Part shown: positions 12,432 through 23,965 of the stretch, one piece after another
How the letters are laid out: each line of letters opens with the position of its first letter
How positions within the stretch are numbered: position 1 is the stretch's first letter
Assembly: GCA_001683735.1 (NCBI GenBank)
Contig: LUGG01000009.1
Coordinates: 186,001-250,000 of the forward strand
Direction of reading: 5' to 3'
DNA length: 64,000 nucleotides
DNA from: Grifola frondosa
Lineage: Eukaryota; Basidiomycota; Agaricomycetes; Polyporales; Grifolaceae
Position numbers and translations under genes: made by a program
Notes under the pieces: generated by a model
Told to the model about the DNA's origin: nothing
Database searches by the model: none
Seen by the model: the letters and a program-made list of their open reading frames with translations, nothing else

Positions 12432-14522
12432 GTTCGAGCGAGCGCGTTGTACCATGCGATGCTGCTCCCGAGATTCGAGCGCGGAACTATTACTGACGCC
12501 GATTTGCAACAGAGTTCAGCCTTTTTTTTTTCCTAGGCGCCACAATTAGTCGCCGATGGAGACTACAGGAGGCTATGTCATCATCAGTTGGATACATGCA
12601 AAACGTCGAAGCAAGGTTACATACGGTGCATATGATGTTTGATGATCAGCAGCGCTATTTGTTACGACATTGTATGAATGGAAAGCTTCTATCGAAATGA
12701 GCGATGTGTCAGTGCAACAGTGTTTGACAGGAATTGTATCTTCCCTCAGTCGAGCTTGAATCGCAGGAAGGGGCGGCGGCAATAGGAGACGTAGGTATCG
12801 ACAGGGAAGTTGATCAAGGTCCAGAAGCACACTGAACTAACGCCCAGTGACCGACGAATGGGGCGAGGCGTCTAGGCAAACAGAATGTGGCATGGGGGAG
12901 TGGCATGGATGATGATTGAAATTGTTGCAAAGAGGGAAGAAAGCTGCGTGCCGGTATGTGCGAAAAATCCAGATAGGCAGAACGTATATAGATAACTCTG
13001 ATTAGTTGAACTAACTCACGAAATGAACTGCGGAAGTGTGAAGTCTGCAACATTCGAGTCCGCGTAGACGTGAACTTCCGGTGATGACATGATGGAACTA
13101 TTTCTTCGAATCGACTGGTATCATTCACGTCTCATATGCTGCAGCTCCACATTTTGAAAATTCAGGCGAAGCTAACGTTCGTTTTCGAGTGAGAAAAAAA
13201 TAGGACGAAGAATGCAACCGTGGCGTACCAAAACTGACAAGATTACTTGAATATTCTCAAATAATGTCTAGAATATGGAAGTCAACCGCTCCCTGCATCT
13301 CCATCTGTCAAATACACTCAAGAGAAGGGGATCAGATGATATATAGCATCACTTCAGGATGGCTTCGCTATCCTGAGTGCTGCCAGAGTTAAAGGGCCGG
13401 TGTCTGCTGATACCGCTAGAGAAGACACACGTCAGAATCAATACATGCAAACGGAGCGGAGCCACTCAACGCAGTCATATTCTGGTGCCTGGATGGTCAA
13501 TACAAAATCCTGTATGTAGCATCCACTTGCTACCATTCGACGGGAGATATAAATTACTGTCCGCTGTCCACGGAGTAATGTTCCGTATGACCGGGCTTAT
13601 CTGATACGGAAAGATGGCGGTTATTGCAATACGTCCGACGTCAATTGAGCGGACGCAAGACAACGCAGAGCATTGAATTAGCATGACGTTTTCCCGCATC
13701 TTTTACTGAAGTTCCATGAAAGTGTCGCGGTAGGTAAATCATCAAACTATGAATATTAAACTTCCGCTCGTGAATAAGTAAGCTGTTACTCTGCTGATGA
13801 TGCTCTGCAACGCACAGTTTTTGTGACGTAACTCTGAAGTGAAGGAGCCTCGGGGTCATTGAAGTTGATCACCCGATGGACTTGTTATCAACTCGCCAAA
13901 CCACGAGTGCCCTTGCTGTGTTCTTGTTGCGGGACAATTGAAGGACTACTTCAGCATGTCCGTGAATCATCAATGAGCATTTACTTTTGGCCCTCAATCT
14001 GCGCATTAGCCAAGGCCTCTGCTGGATTCACCATGTGGCAGATTGGCTGTACCAATAAATTGAGACGGGTTAGACGTACGTCATCAACGGAGTTATTAAA
14101 TAACGTACCATGGTATCTCGAGGGCTTTCATCGTCATCTTTGTAGTGCATGGACCGATGCTATCTGAACGCACCTGTAATATGGTGCTCGAATCACGGTC
14201 TCTTGTCCAAGCGCGATACCATTGCAGAAAATGCCCTGCAGACATATGCAGCGAAGGGAAGACCTACGGAAAAGAAAGTCCGAACTGAGCTCCTGGCGGT
14301 TCTTATTCATTCAGGTCACTTTTCATAACATCTCGCATTAAAGCTGCAATATCAGACGAACGACATGTTTTGAAATGAGGCGCGAGAGTAGAGGTGGTGG
14401 TCACTTATTACAAGTTGCGTCCTGTGGACTGTGCCCAGCAAGCCATAATTCACTCCCTATGTCATCGTCGACTCAGCGTAAGAAGCACGCAAGCTTTGGG
14501 AACACATACCATACGTCCGGGG
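12432..14522. other. Intergenic stretch, nothing recognised
   Basis: About 2.1 kb. Several short frames occur on both strands (for example 12814-13128 on -, 13859-14167 on +), but none has a recognisable product or supporting splice pattern. Confidence 0.5.
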
Positions 14523-14927
14523 TCATATATCTAGCTGACCGAACTTTGACCTCGCCACGATGTAACCCCTAGGCGCTTTCCTCTCTATCCTCTGCTCCAG
14601 CTTCGTCCGTACGGCAGATTCGGGGACATTCTCCACTTCCACGAGCTCCTTAACCCGCAATATCTTTCCCGCAATATCTGGAGTATGTCTGTGGTATACA
14701 GTTTGCATTCGTCTGTGGATTCCAAGCGCTACAAGGGTCCCCTTGATATTGGCAGGCAGAGAGATGGCGGAGCGGCGCAGAGTTATGCGGAAATGGGTGT
14801 TAGGCTCTGGTTGTGATGATGTGGATGAGACTTCGGAGGAAGGAGTTGCCGTAGCAAACAAACGAGTGAATTCTAGGGCAGAACGTGCTGGGGCGCACGC
14901 GCGCATTGGGAGGGCATTTAAGAGCAT
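14523..14927 (-). CDS. MRPL33: Mitochondrial large-subunit ribosomal protein uL30m
   Basis: Structural protein of the mitochondrial 54S ribosomal subunit, bacterial L30 family. Single exon, 134 residues. The N-terminal ~40 residues ([19 protein letters not shown]) are basic, hydroxylated and free of acidic stretches, a typical mitochondrial presequence. The core [53 protein letters not shown] follows the L30 pattern of a short strand, a conserved RSAI-P turn, ALG(I/L) and a C-terminal LVEVE strand. A short charged extension follows, as in fungal mitochondrial forms. It is divergent from the TopBP1-like gene, 266 bases away, and may share a promoter with it. Confidence 0.85.
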   Translation of the reverse strand: [134 protein letters not shown]

Positions 14928-15193
14928 CGGTGCCGGAGAGAGAGAGCCTACAATTCAAGGTAAGGACTTAAGGACACTGGCGGCTGCGCCTGCAAGACTC
15001 AAGTGCATGATGCTCGCGGTAATTCTGAGAGCACGTGATTGGTACGACAAAGCCCACCCTAAACAGATCGCGTCGCTAGTCGCGTCTCAGCGTTGCGAAA
15101 GCTTTAGACTGGCTGCGGTACTCCGGAACTGTTCGACTCTTGTCTATGTGTTAAAATCCAGCTAATTTGTGGCTAAGGACTACTTGGACTGCG

Positions 15194-18100
15194 ATGTTGA
15201 GACGTGGAAATAAGTCTAAGAAAGTACGTACATCGTACACTGCCTTCGACAGCGCGCAATCTTAGCGACATTCAATAGGTTCCCAACGTGAAGTTGCGTC
15301 CCGCCGCACCTCGCAATTCTAGAGATGCTCGCACTCCAGAATCTACGGAGATGCACTACTCCAGTTTCGATTCTGAACAGGAGACGAGCTTCGCAGACTT
15401 GTGTCCAAGGCCGTTCAAGGATGTTGTTTTGTGCGCTACAGGAATAGACGACAAAGTGAGTTTATGAGCATATTTATTGTTGACTTACATCTCCAATGTG
15501 TGGCATCATCAACGATGCGCACGTTGCCACCCTGCACCGACTCGCTCAAAGTTATGGTGCAGTTTGAAGTGGAAACATGAACCACATGGCGGATGTATCT
15601 TGTTGTTAAGTGTCTTAAGCTTTCACATGTTGCCGCTTGCCACGATTCTTTAGTTTTACCGTAGCGTCTGGAATCAGAAATCCTCGGTGCTCATGTATAT
15701 CTGTAGATGGCACTGTTTAAACTTGCTCTCGAACTCGGAGCACAATCGGTGAACGACCTCACAGATAGAGTCACTCATGTAATAGCCAAAGAACCAGGAA
15801 GCGCGAAATACAAGGTTTGTCCTCTCTGCTTCCGGTAAGATCGTTCTTATACGTGTTCGTTTAGTGCGCGTTAGAAAACAGAATCCCTATCATGCATCCC
15901 TCTTGGATCATCGAGAGCCACAAGACCTGGTTGAAGGGTGATGATGTTGACAAAGAAGAGGTACGTGCGTACGTACCAGCCCGCCCTCTCCACTTCGCTT
16001 CTGACAGCGTGCTCAGAGCATCGAGCGCCACCGCCTTCCCGTCTTCTCTGGGGTGGTGTTAACTGTATCTGGCATTGAGGACGTCGAACGGCGAATAGAG
16101 ATCAATCGGAAGTTGACCAGGGAAGGCGGAACGTACACCAAGAACCTCGAGCGCCCTGTACGCGTGACGCACCTCCTGTGCGCTAGCACCATGGGCGAGG
16201 TCTCAGAGAAGATGAAGTACGCTGAGAAGTTCAACCAAAAGGGCGAGGCAAACATTCATATAATCTGGGAGGACTGGTTCTGGGACTCGCTTAGATTCGG
16301 AGGTGAGTGGCTCTAATGCGTTGAGGAGCCGATGACACTGATTATGCGGTTGCGTGCAAAAGGTAGATTCAATGAGGAGGCATACAAAGTATCGAATCCA
16401 CCGCCCCCGCCAAAGTTGCTGCCAGAAGGTAAGCCCATAAACTCCATTTTTACTCACGGATATTCATATTTCATAGCGCCCACTTCTCCACCCCGATCGT
16501 CCTCCGTCCCGGTAGAGGCTGAGCGGCCATCGTCACCGAACGTACACGAACACGAGGAAGAAGAGGAGATTGCATCTGTGAAGCGCGTCCCAGCTGTCAC
16601 CCTCCAAATCTGGGAGAGCATTCTTAAGCCGCGCGGGTTCGAGGTGCAGGAAGGCAGGCTCGTGCGTAGCCCATCAAAGTCACAGGCCCCTCACGCTAGC
16701 AACGTTTCTCCCACCCGACCGGCATCACCCACAAGGACATTGAGTAAGGGTATCCCCGCGAGTGCGCTGTCGTCGTTCAGACGTGCACAATCATTTGCTT
16801 CTGCACCAAAGGACATATCAACACAGCGTCAGCCATTCCAGAGGACGCCGACCATATCGGGTTCATCTGCATTTCTTGCACGTCCTGTCGGAAGCGCGCC
16901 GGTGCCGGATGGGAACGACATTGATGTCCCTATTGCGTCGACGTCGGCGATATCTGCGGCTGTACCGGAGCCTGCTATAGCAACAGCGCCGAAGCTGTTT
17001 GCAGGGCTTAAGTTTCGCGTGCTGGGAGAGGCACGGTGCGCAAGCGTGCGCACTGCGCTAGAACAGGGCGGAGGCTACTTGGTTCCTGAAGACGAAGCGG
17101 ATTGAGATCGTCGACTTCGTAATTGTGCGGCTGGTCAGGTGCGCTCTCTTTTCGTCAGGGTTGGTAGAGGTTCATGGTTCATTGTTCCTTTTTTTGTTAT
17201 AGCGGGAGCAGCTTCTTCCGAGCCGAAGGCGATGACCATGAACGAGGAAAGTACAGAACCGAGTGTTGGCTTGAGCGATGTCTCTTCGCAGAGCGAATAT
17301 GTGCGCTCGACGAGCACGTTGCATTCGCCCCTCTTATGATTGAGATCCCAATAGTTGGTAAGTGCACTGAGTTTTCTTTGCTTTATCAGGCTTCATGCTT
17401 TCATTCCAGGTGCCGAAGGAATCAACGTCAGCTACTCAGGACTCGATCAGTCTGAGGCATGCTGGGTTCGCAGATTACTTCGGGCGTTAGGTAAGATTCT
17501 TATAGTAAGTGTAAGTGACCGCATTCATGTGACTACCTTGTCTTCCAGGCATCAATCTTGCTCCCAATTTCTCACGTCGTTCCACGCACTTGCTATGCCC
17601 ATCCGGGACCGGCGCGAAAGCAGACAAAGCTCGGGAATGGAATATCCCCTTGGTGGACATGACATGGCTGGCTGCAATAGCGAATACCGGTGCGGTCCCT
17701 GCAGTACTTGACATCAATCAACATGACGCTGCTCAGGATGCGGGTGCACCAGTCGACGTCGTAATGGAAGATTTCGCAGTCAAGTCGGACAAGAAGGGCA
17801 AGGGGAAAGAGAAAGCCGCTAATGCGACGATGGAGAACATCATCAATGGTAAGCTATGGCACAATGAGGATTTAATCTGGTTATTGAAGGTCTGATCATG
17901 CAGCTGAAGAGATGCACACACCTCTAGACCGGTCACAGCTATCTTATGTAGATCAGGCCGAAGTGGCAGCTGCCCAAGAAGAGGAACAAGATGAAGATGT
18001 CATGTTTGGCCAGCCCAGTGCACTACTAGGAGGTCCTGTTGACAGGCCGCCACCAGCCACTCCACCTCCACTAAGCAGAACGACTACACTTGAACATATT

Positions 18101-18806
18101 TCAGATCCTTGTACTAGGGCATCGTCTGATGATCCTGATGCGGGAATGGACCAGGAGATGACATTATCACAAATAGAATTAGACAAAGCTACAACACAAA
18201 TACCCTCATCAGCATCACCGTCTCCAATGAAGCTACCCGGCGAACAGGGTTCAGCGAGCACTAGCCCTCCGTCGCGAGGAAAACTCTCGCGTGCAGCATC
18301 GAAGGTCCTGCAAGAAAGCATCACTTCTCTGTTGGGCAAGCGGCCGTCTGTCGAGGATGATGCTGCAAAAGCACATGGTCCTCGATCAGGCAAGCGAGCT
18401 CGGCCACCATCGCGCACGACGGTATGACCTCGTCAATCACAGTATTTCTCAACTCATCTTTCTTCAGCTTCAATTCCGCGAGGAAACAGCGTCTGTGGAA
18501 TCTGACCCCACTACCGTCACAAATCAACTGGAAAATAGTGCCTTCAACCCTTATCCGGCCGGCGAAGAAGACACGAGCTTCTTGGGCACCGATGCAGTGC
18601 AGGTGGTCGGCGAGAACGCGCGAGTCACGTACGCAGACCCTGGCCAGCGGAACGAGAAGAAACGTCTGCTGAAGCTTCTTACGGAGGAAAAGCGGGAGAT
18701 ATGGGAGCTGGAACCGAACTCAGATATTGTCTTACCACAACTGGCAGGACTTAGCACAAAGAACGGTAGAGAGGGAAGGGGAGAAAGCGTACACATAAGT
18801 AATTGA
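15194..18806 (+). CDS. TopBP1/Rad4/Dpb11-type multi-BRCT checkpoint and replication protein
   Basis: Nuclear scaffold that binds phosphorylated replication-initiation and checkpoint proteins (family knowledge from Dpb11, Rad4/Cut5 and TopBP1). Twelve exons give about 940 residues. Four BRCT repeats are visible: residues ~55-130 (FKDVVLCATGID to HPSWIIESHKTWL), ~140-235 (RLPVFSGVVLTVSGIED to IIWEDWFWDSLRFGG), ~420-520 (LFAGLKFRVLGEA to YRTECWLERCLF) and ~525-620 (INVSYSGLDQSEACWVRRLL to PLVDMTWLAAI). Ser/Pro-rich linkers and a basic C-terminal region (KRARPPS) follow. In BRCT3 the frame is broken at 17103-17105, an in-frame TGA. Skipping one T there restores VDFVIVRLVSG, so an indel is likely. 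The start at 15194 begins a 30-base first exon. Confidence 0.85.
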
Positions 18807-19031
18807 ACGGTGTGATATGTATTATTGTCATCTATTGTATTTTGGAAGTAGTTATTTCATAGATTTTCAGAATCTGACAAGAGATTTCGGAGACTTTCCT
18901 TTTTTGTATATGTCTTCGGAGCGGTTTTTCCACTCCCGCGTGCGCGCCGAGTTCAACTGGCCTTCATCTCAAATCTCCACTAACGATTGTTTGAACATTG
19001 AATGAACGAGTTTCTGTAAAATATCAAAGTC

Positions 19032-21720
19032 ATGGAAATATCTGTGCGTTGTTTGCTATCCCTGTACACGTTTACTTACATGTATTCAGGCAGGGCTCGA
19101 ATGCATTGAATAGATCGGTACAAGGCCTCTGGTCAACCCACCGTCGAGCTAGAATCAACCTCAATTCTGCTTCGGCTCCTGAATCTGGTTCCACTACGCC
19201 AACTATCCCTCTCGTTGCTGAAGAGTCTGGTCTTGCGCCTTCGGGAGCGCAGGATGCTGAGCCTTCCACCTCGAATGGCGTCTCGCAAGTTGCAGAAGTC
19301 GACCCACCTACCTCTGAGGCGCGCCCACCAGTCTCTAGTGGCAAGCGAAAAAGTCGATCGCGGCTGGCTGGAGAGGAGAGCACCAAGAGGACGAAAGTCT
19401 CGAGTCAAGGCGGCAGTATAGCGAAGGATTACACGCCGCCTTCAACCCGTTTGTCAGACCTTGGAGGCGTCGATGTGTGTGTGGAGAAGATGCTTGAGCT
19501 GGTTGCGATGCCTTTATGTCATCCTGAGATTTATCTGCATACTGGGGTCCAGCCACCAAGAGGAGTTCTGCTACATGGTCCTCCAGGGTGTGGAAAGACG
19601 TTGTTGGCTCACGCTATTGCTGGGGTATATTGTTGCTTTGTTGTATCATGATACATAACATCTCACCGTTGTTCTAGGAGCTTGGTGTTCCGTTCATCAA
19701 TATTTCTGCGCCCTCCGTAGTATCAGGCATGTCCGGGGAATCCGAGAAAACACTTCGAGACACGTTTGAGGAAGCAAAGGTAAGAATAAGATAGTAAATA
19801 CATGATAGAATTGCTCATGGGTGCAATGCAGCGAGTAGCACCTTGTTTGCTTTTCATCGACGAGATTGATGCTATCACCCCAAAACGCGAGAGTGCTCAG
19901 CGAGAGATGGAGAGACGGATAGTGGCGCAATTCTTGACCTGCATGGATGGTATGTCATTATTGACGCTACAATGTATTATTTCATTGATGGTAATGCACA
20001 CCGAAGACATGACATGGGAGAAAAATGAAAATAAACCTGTCATAGTAATTGGTGCGACCAATCGGCCAGACTCTCTCGACGCGGCTCTACGTCGAGCAGG
20101 CAGGTTTGACCACGAAATTAGTATGGGAGTACCTGACGAGGAGGCACGAGCTCAGTAAGCATGACCTTGTTTTATGAGGCGCAAGTCGTTGACAGTTTTT
20201 TTTTTTCATTTTTCAGAATTCTCCGTGTTCTGTCAGCAAAGTTGCGATTAGAAGGCGATTTTGACTTCAGGGCTTTTGCGAAAGCGACTCCGGGATATGT
20301 CGGTGCAGACTTGGCGGCTCTAACAGGCGCAGCGGGTATCATCGCCGTAAAGCGGATATTTCATCAGATTTCAGAAGGCCCCCTTGTTCTCCCAGAAATT
20401 ATTGCAGAGCAAGGGACCCAAGGATACTCAGAAAACTCCATGATGGTAGACCCACCTGTTCCTACGCAGCCCCCACATAGCTCGAAAAAGCCCGCACCCT
20501 TCGCAGATTTTGATGTCTCGCGGCACACCCTGGCCAGCTCGATCATCCATTTCTTGCGTGCACACCCGAATCCGCTCACAGAAGCACAGCTGGCCCCGCT
20601 CTGCATCACCTCGTCCGACTTCATGCTCGCGCTGAAGCAGGTGCAGCCGTCATCGAAGCGCGAGGGTTTCGCGACGGTCCCGGACGTCACCTGGTCAGAC
20701 ATCGGCGCATTGCACCACACGAGAGAGGAGCTGCACATGGCCATTGTGCAGCCGATCCGGCGGCCGGAGCTATTCAGCGCCGTCGGTATCGTGGCGGCGT
20801 GTGGCGTGCTGCTATGGGGTCCTCCAGGATGCGGAAAGACGCTTCTCGCGAAGGCGGTCGCAAATGAGTCGCGGGCGAACTTCATCAGCGTCAAAGGCCC
20901 TGAGCTGTTGAATAAGGTGCGCGCTTCGATAATCCCTTGCAACGAAGTTCTCATGGCTGTTGTCTAGTACGTGGGTGAAAGCGAAAGAGCGGTGCGCCAG
21001 GTGTTCTCTCGAGCACGCGCTTCCTCGCCCTGTGTTATCTTCTTTGACGAGTTGGACGCGCTCGTGCCGCGGAGGGATGATAGCTTGGTATGTACCTCAA
21101 CCTACTGATATGTCGCCGAGATTTATATTGCTGTGTAGTCTGAGTCGTCCGCGCGGGTAGTCAACACGCTGCTTACGGAGCTTGACGGGCTTGACGCACG
21201 AAAAAGCGTCTACGTAATCGCAGCAACAAATAGACCAGACATGATCGATCCGGCAATGTGCCGCCCTGGACGGCTGGACAAGTTACTGTACGTCGATTTG
21301 CCGTCTGCGAACGAGCGCGCAGAGATCATGCGCACAGTGATGCGCAAGGTCCCGCTCGGCGGTGGGACGGTAAGTCCTGATGATATGAGGCTCGTTGTGG
21401 AGACGTTGGTCCGGGAGCAATGCGAAGGTTACAGCGGGGCAGATCTTGCCGCGCTGGTTCGCGAGGCAGGTATCGTTGCTCTCAAGCGAACGCTGGGCGT
21501 GCTAGATATGATGGATGAAACTGTCGGTGGTGCTGTGGCGGGACAGCAGGAGGTACGTGTGCAGGTGGGAGACTTCATCGAGGCGCTGGGAAAGGTGTCA
21601 CCGAGCGTGTCGGTTGCGCAGCGACGAAAATACGAAGCGTTGAGATCCAAGTTCGCGGGACTGCCTGTGCGTGTGGGAAGAGAGGAGGATAGCAAGCGCA
21701 TGGAGGAAAAACAGCCTTAG
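19032..21720 (+). CDS. RIX7: AAA ATPase Rix7/NVL, 60S ribosome biogenesis
   Basis: Nucleolar hexameric unfoldase that strips assembly factors from pre-60S particles. Eight exons (19032-19043, 19094-19624, 19678-19779, 19832-19949, 20007-20154, 20217-20916, 20968-21087, 21139-21720) sum to 2313 bases, 770 residues. There are two AAA modules. D1 has Walker A GPPGCGKT, Walker [11 protein letters not shown] and [21 protein letters not shown]2 has a second [18 protein letters not shown] and [19 protein letters not shown]. The spacing between them and the [12 protein letters not shown] pore loop match Rix7/NVL. The start is a 12-base exon that joins in phase with a disordered linker. The usual ~100-residue N-terminal winged-helix domain is not seen, and only 225 bases separate this gene from the previous stop. 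Either the domain is lost or an upstream exon was missed. Confidence 0.87.
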
Positions 21721-21790
21721 TACATGACTTCTGCTTCTAGAATTTAGAGTACATGGATACTGCATAGCCTTTGCGACTCGGTATGTCCGG

Positions 21791-23414
21791 TCATAGCTCA
21801 CCAACCTTCTTGACCCCGACAACGACGCGCTCATTGCGCCTCCAGAACTCGACGAGCACTTCTGCTAGACGCGTGGGATCATCCTGGTTGTGTAGCGACA
21901 TTAGCACATGCCACAGTGAGATGCAGGGCACAAACCTCGTGTACCATGTGGCCGACACCAGGTATAACCACCAGCTGGAATTTGCCTTGCATCTGGCCGA
22001 TCATAAGCTCCTTGTCTAGACGCTCCGTGCCCGCGAGGACAAGCATGCGAGCCGTGCGAGCCGCAAGAAACTTGCTAGATAGTCCAGTAAACCAGCCTGT
22101 AAATATCAATATAGATGTTATTGAAGGACTTCGCCGTAGAGAGCTCACTGGTCCAATACGGTGCCGTGGCGCGGAGCGGAGTGCGCCATACAAGCGCGGG
22201 CATGCTGCTGGGTGAGCCCGTCGGTGCGGGGGTGATAACGGCCGGGATCGAGACGCGAGCAGACACGGGATTGCGGATCGTATTGGTCTTCACGCTGAAC
22301 AAGGGGTGAGTCTCCAGACGAAGCCAAGTGGTACACGAAGCTCACTGCCACTCGACTGCTTCCTCTGGGCTGTCGAAGCCTTCAGGGCGTGCATTGAGGA
22401 GGCTGTGCATGAGTGGGAGCGCCTCCAGGGTATATTCTGAGGATTCGCAGGAAGACATGAGCAGTTGGCTGCCTGGTGAAGGAGAGGACAGACCTTCGAC
22501 TACGTCGATGACCGCCACACCAGTTATTCTGTATCCATGTTCTTGCAGCAATGGACAGGCACGCACACAGACAGCGCCGCCAAGACTGTGTCCAACTAGC
22601 TGGACAGTGTCAGCGAATATGCGGATAGCAAGAAGAACAGACCAACCAGCAGTGTTGGTGCCGCGCTAACATCTGGGAACAGTGTTTCCAGGAGACTCAC
22701 GAGATCAGATGTGAGTCTGTCGATTGACAAATCCTCCTCTTGTGGTAAGGGGGAGGCAATTCGGACAGTTTTACCTAGAGATAATCGAAATGAGGAATGC
22801 GCTGCGTGCATGCCAAGCCGACTGACCGTGCCCACGACAATCGAGGGCGAGCACACCACATTCTCCGTGGCTCATGTCGTTAATTTCCTTCGCAAGGCAC
22901 GCGAATGTGAGACCAGAGTACCCCGCCCCATGGTGACAGATCATAACTGTGCCATCCGCAAACTTGGGCGGGGTATAATACACGCGCACGTCAAGTCCAG
23001 ATGCTGGTACGGCAACTTGGTTGGCTTGATCGAAGAAGGCGGAAGCGGAAATGGGTGCAAAGGATGCATTGGGGGTACGCTTTCGTGCTGGTCTAGGAGT
23101 GCGAGCAGGCCTATATAGGCGTCAGCAGAGAGGAGAGCAAGTGCGATCAAGATCAGTGAGATTGTGACCGTGCTCACGCGCCAGCCATCCATAAATTCTC
23201 GCCAAGCCAGCAATGAATATTGATACACGAGCACAGTCACGCAAGATGAAAACAGAAACCAAACTTGCATTGCAGGTGGACCCATGCCCGTGGGCAATGA
23301 GCCGAGTGAATCTGCAGATTCAGTTTCTTCGTCCTCGTCAGGGATATCATGATGAGGCATTGGCGGCAGCTTTGAAATCCGGGCTTGAAGAGCGGAGCGG
23401 TATAGACCAGACAT
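21791..23414 (-). CDS. PPE1: Protein phosphatase 2A methylesterase (PME-1)
   Basis: Alpha/beta hydrolase that removes the methyl ester from the C-terminal leucine of the PP2A catalytic subunit. Read on the minus strand from 23414: N-terminal [18 protein letters not shown] and an acidic [19 protein letters not shown] segment. The hydrolase core follows: [42 protein letters not shown], the nucleophile elbow [63 protein letters not shown] and [15 protein letters not shown]. The catalytic His lies in [11 protein letters not shown], and the C-terminus is [10 protein letters not shown]. Exon joins at 23260/23110, at the GHSLGG exon and at 22141-22150 are phase-consistent. It is convergent with RIX7, with 70 bases between stops. 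Confidence 0.88.
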
Positions 23415-23659
23415 TATGATACTAAACAATGCTGCAGAAAAATAGAAAGGTCGTGGTAGATGGCTTTACAGATTCAAGTTGTGTTGCGCGATGCCACTCA
23501 GCCACACGCGTGACGCGTCCGACACACAAGGTGTCACGGACGTGATGTGACGCTGAGGTAAGTACTTAGTACCGTTTAGTACTTAAGTAGTAGCCACTTT
23601 TCCTCGCGGTATACCAGAAACTCGCCCGGCCACGCCCGCTGCCAACATGAAAGTAAACA

Positions 23660-23926
23660 TACTGTACATTACAGACCAACTCGGCGCGTCACAGGTCACA
23701 AGGACCCTCGACGCGCCGGATTTTGGCGTAGTCACAGGTCACAAGCGGCTCCGCCGGCTGTGGCGCCGCATGTCACCTCTGCCCATTTTCCGCGCCTGCG
23801 GCGCGGCAATGTCCCCGCCTTTTTTCGCCGGTGGTCACACGTCCCAAGCGGTCGCGCCGCGGGCCGGATTGGGTGCCATGGGTCACAGGTCACAACCGGC
23901 GCCGAGTTGGTCTGTAATGTACAGTA
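23660..23926. repeat. MITE-like hairpin element, 28-base perfect inverted ends
   Basis: Bases 23660-23687 are the exact reverse complement of 23899-23926 (28 of 28, beginning TACTGTACATT). The 267-base unit is GC-rich inside and carries three copies of GTCACAGGTCACAA (from 23688, 23731 and 23882). There is no coding potential. It sits between the PME-1 start and the kinase-like gene stop. No clear target duplication flanks the arms, so it may be an old non-autonomous DNA transposon or a structured promoter element. Confidence 0.7.
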
Positions 23927-23965
23927 ATGTACAATACAAAAAAATCTGAAATTGCAGCCAAGTTC

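Noticed and set aside
13859..14167. 102-residue plus-strand frame
   Set aside because: Begins with a non-ATG codon context, has no homology I recognise and no supporting exons.
20364..20954. 196-residue minus-strand open frame
   Set aside because: It lies wholly antisense to the linker and D2 exon of RIX7, whose motifs are unambiguous.
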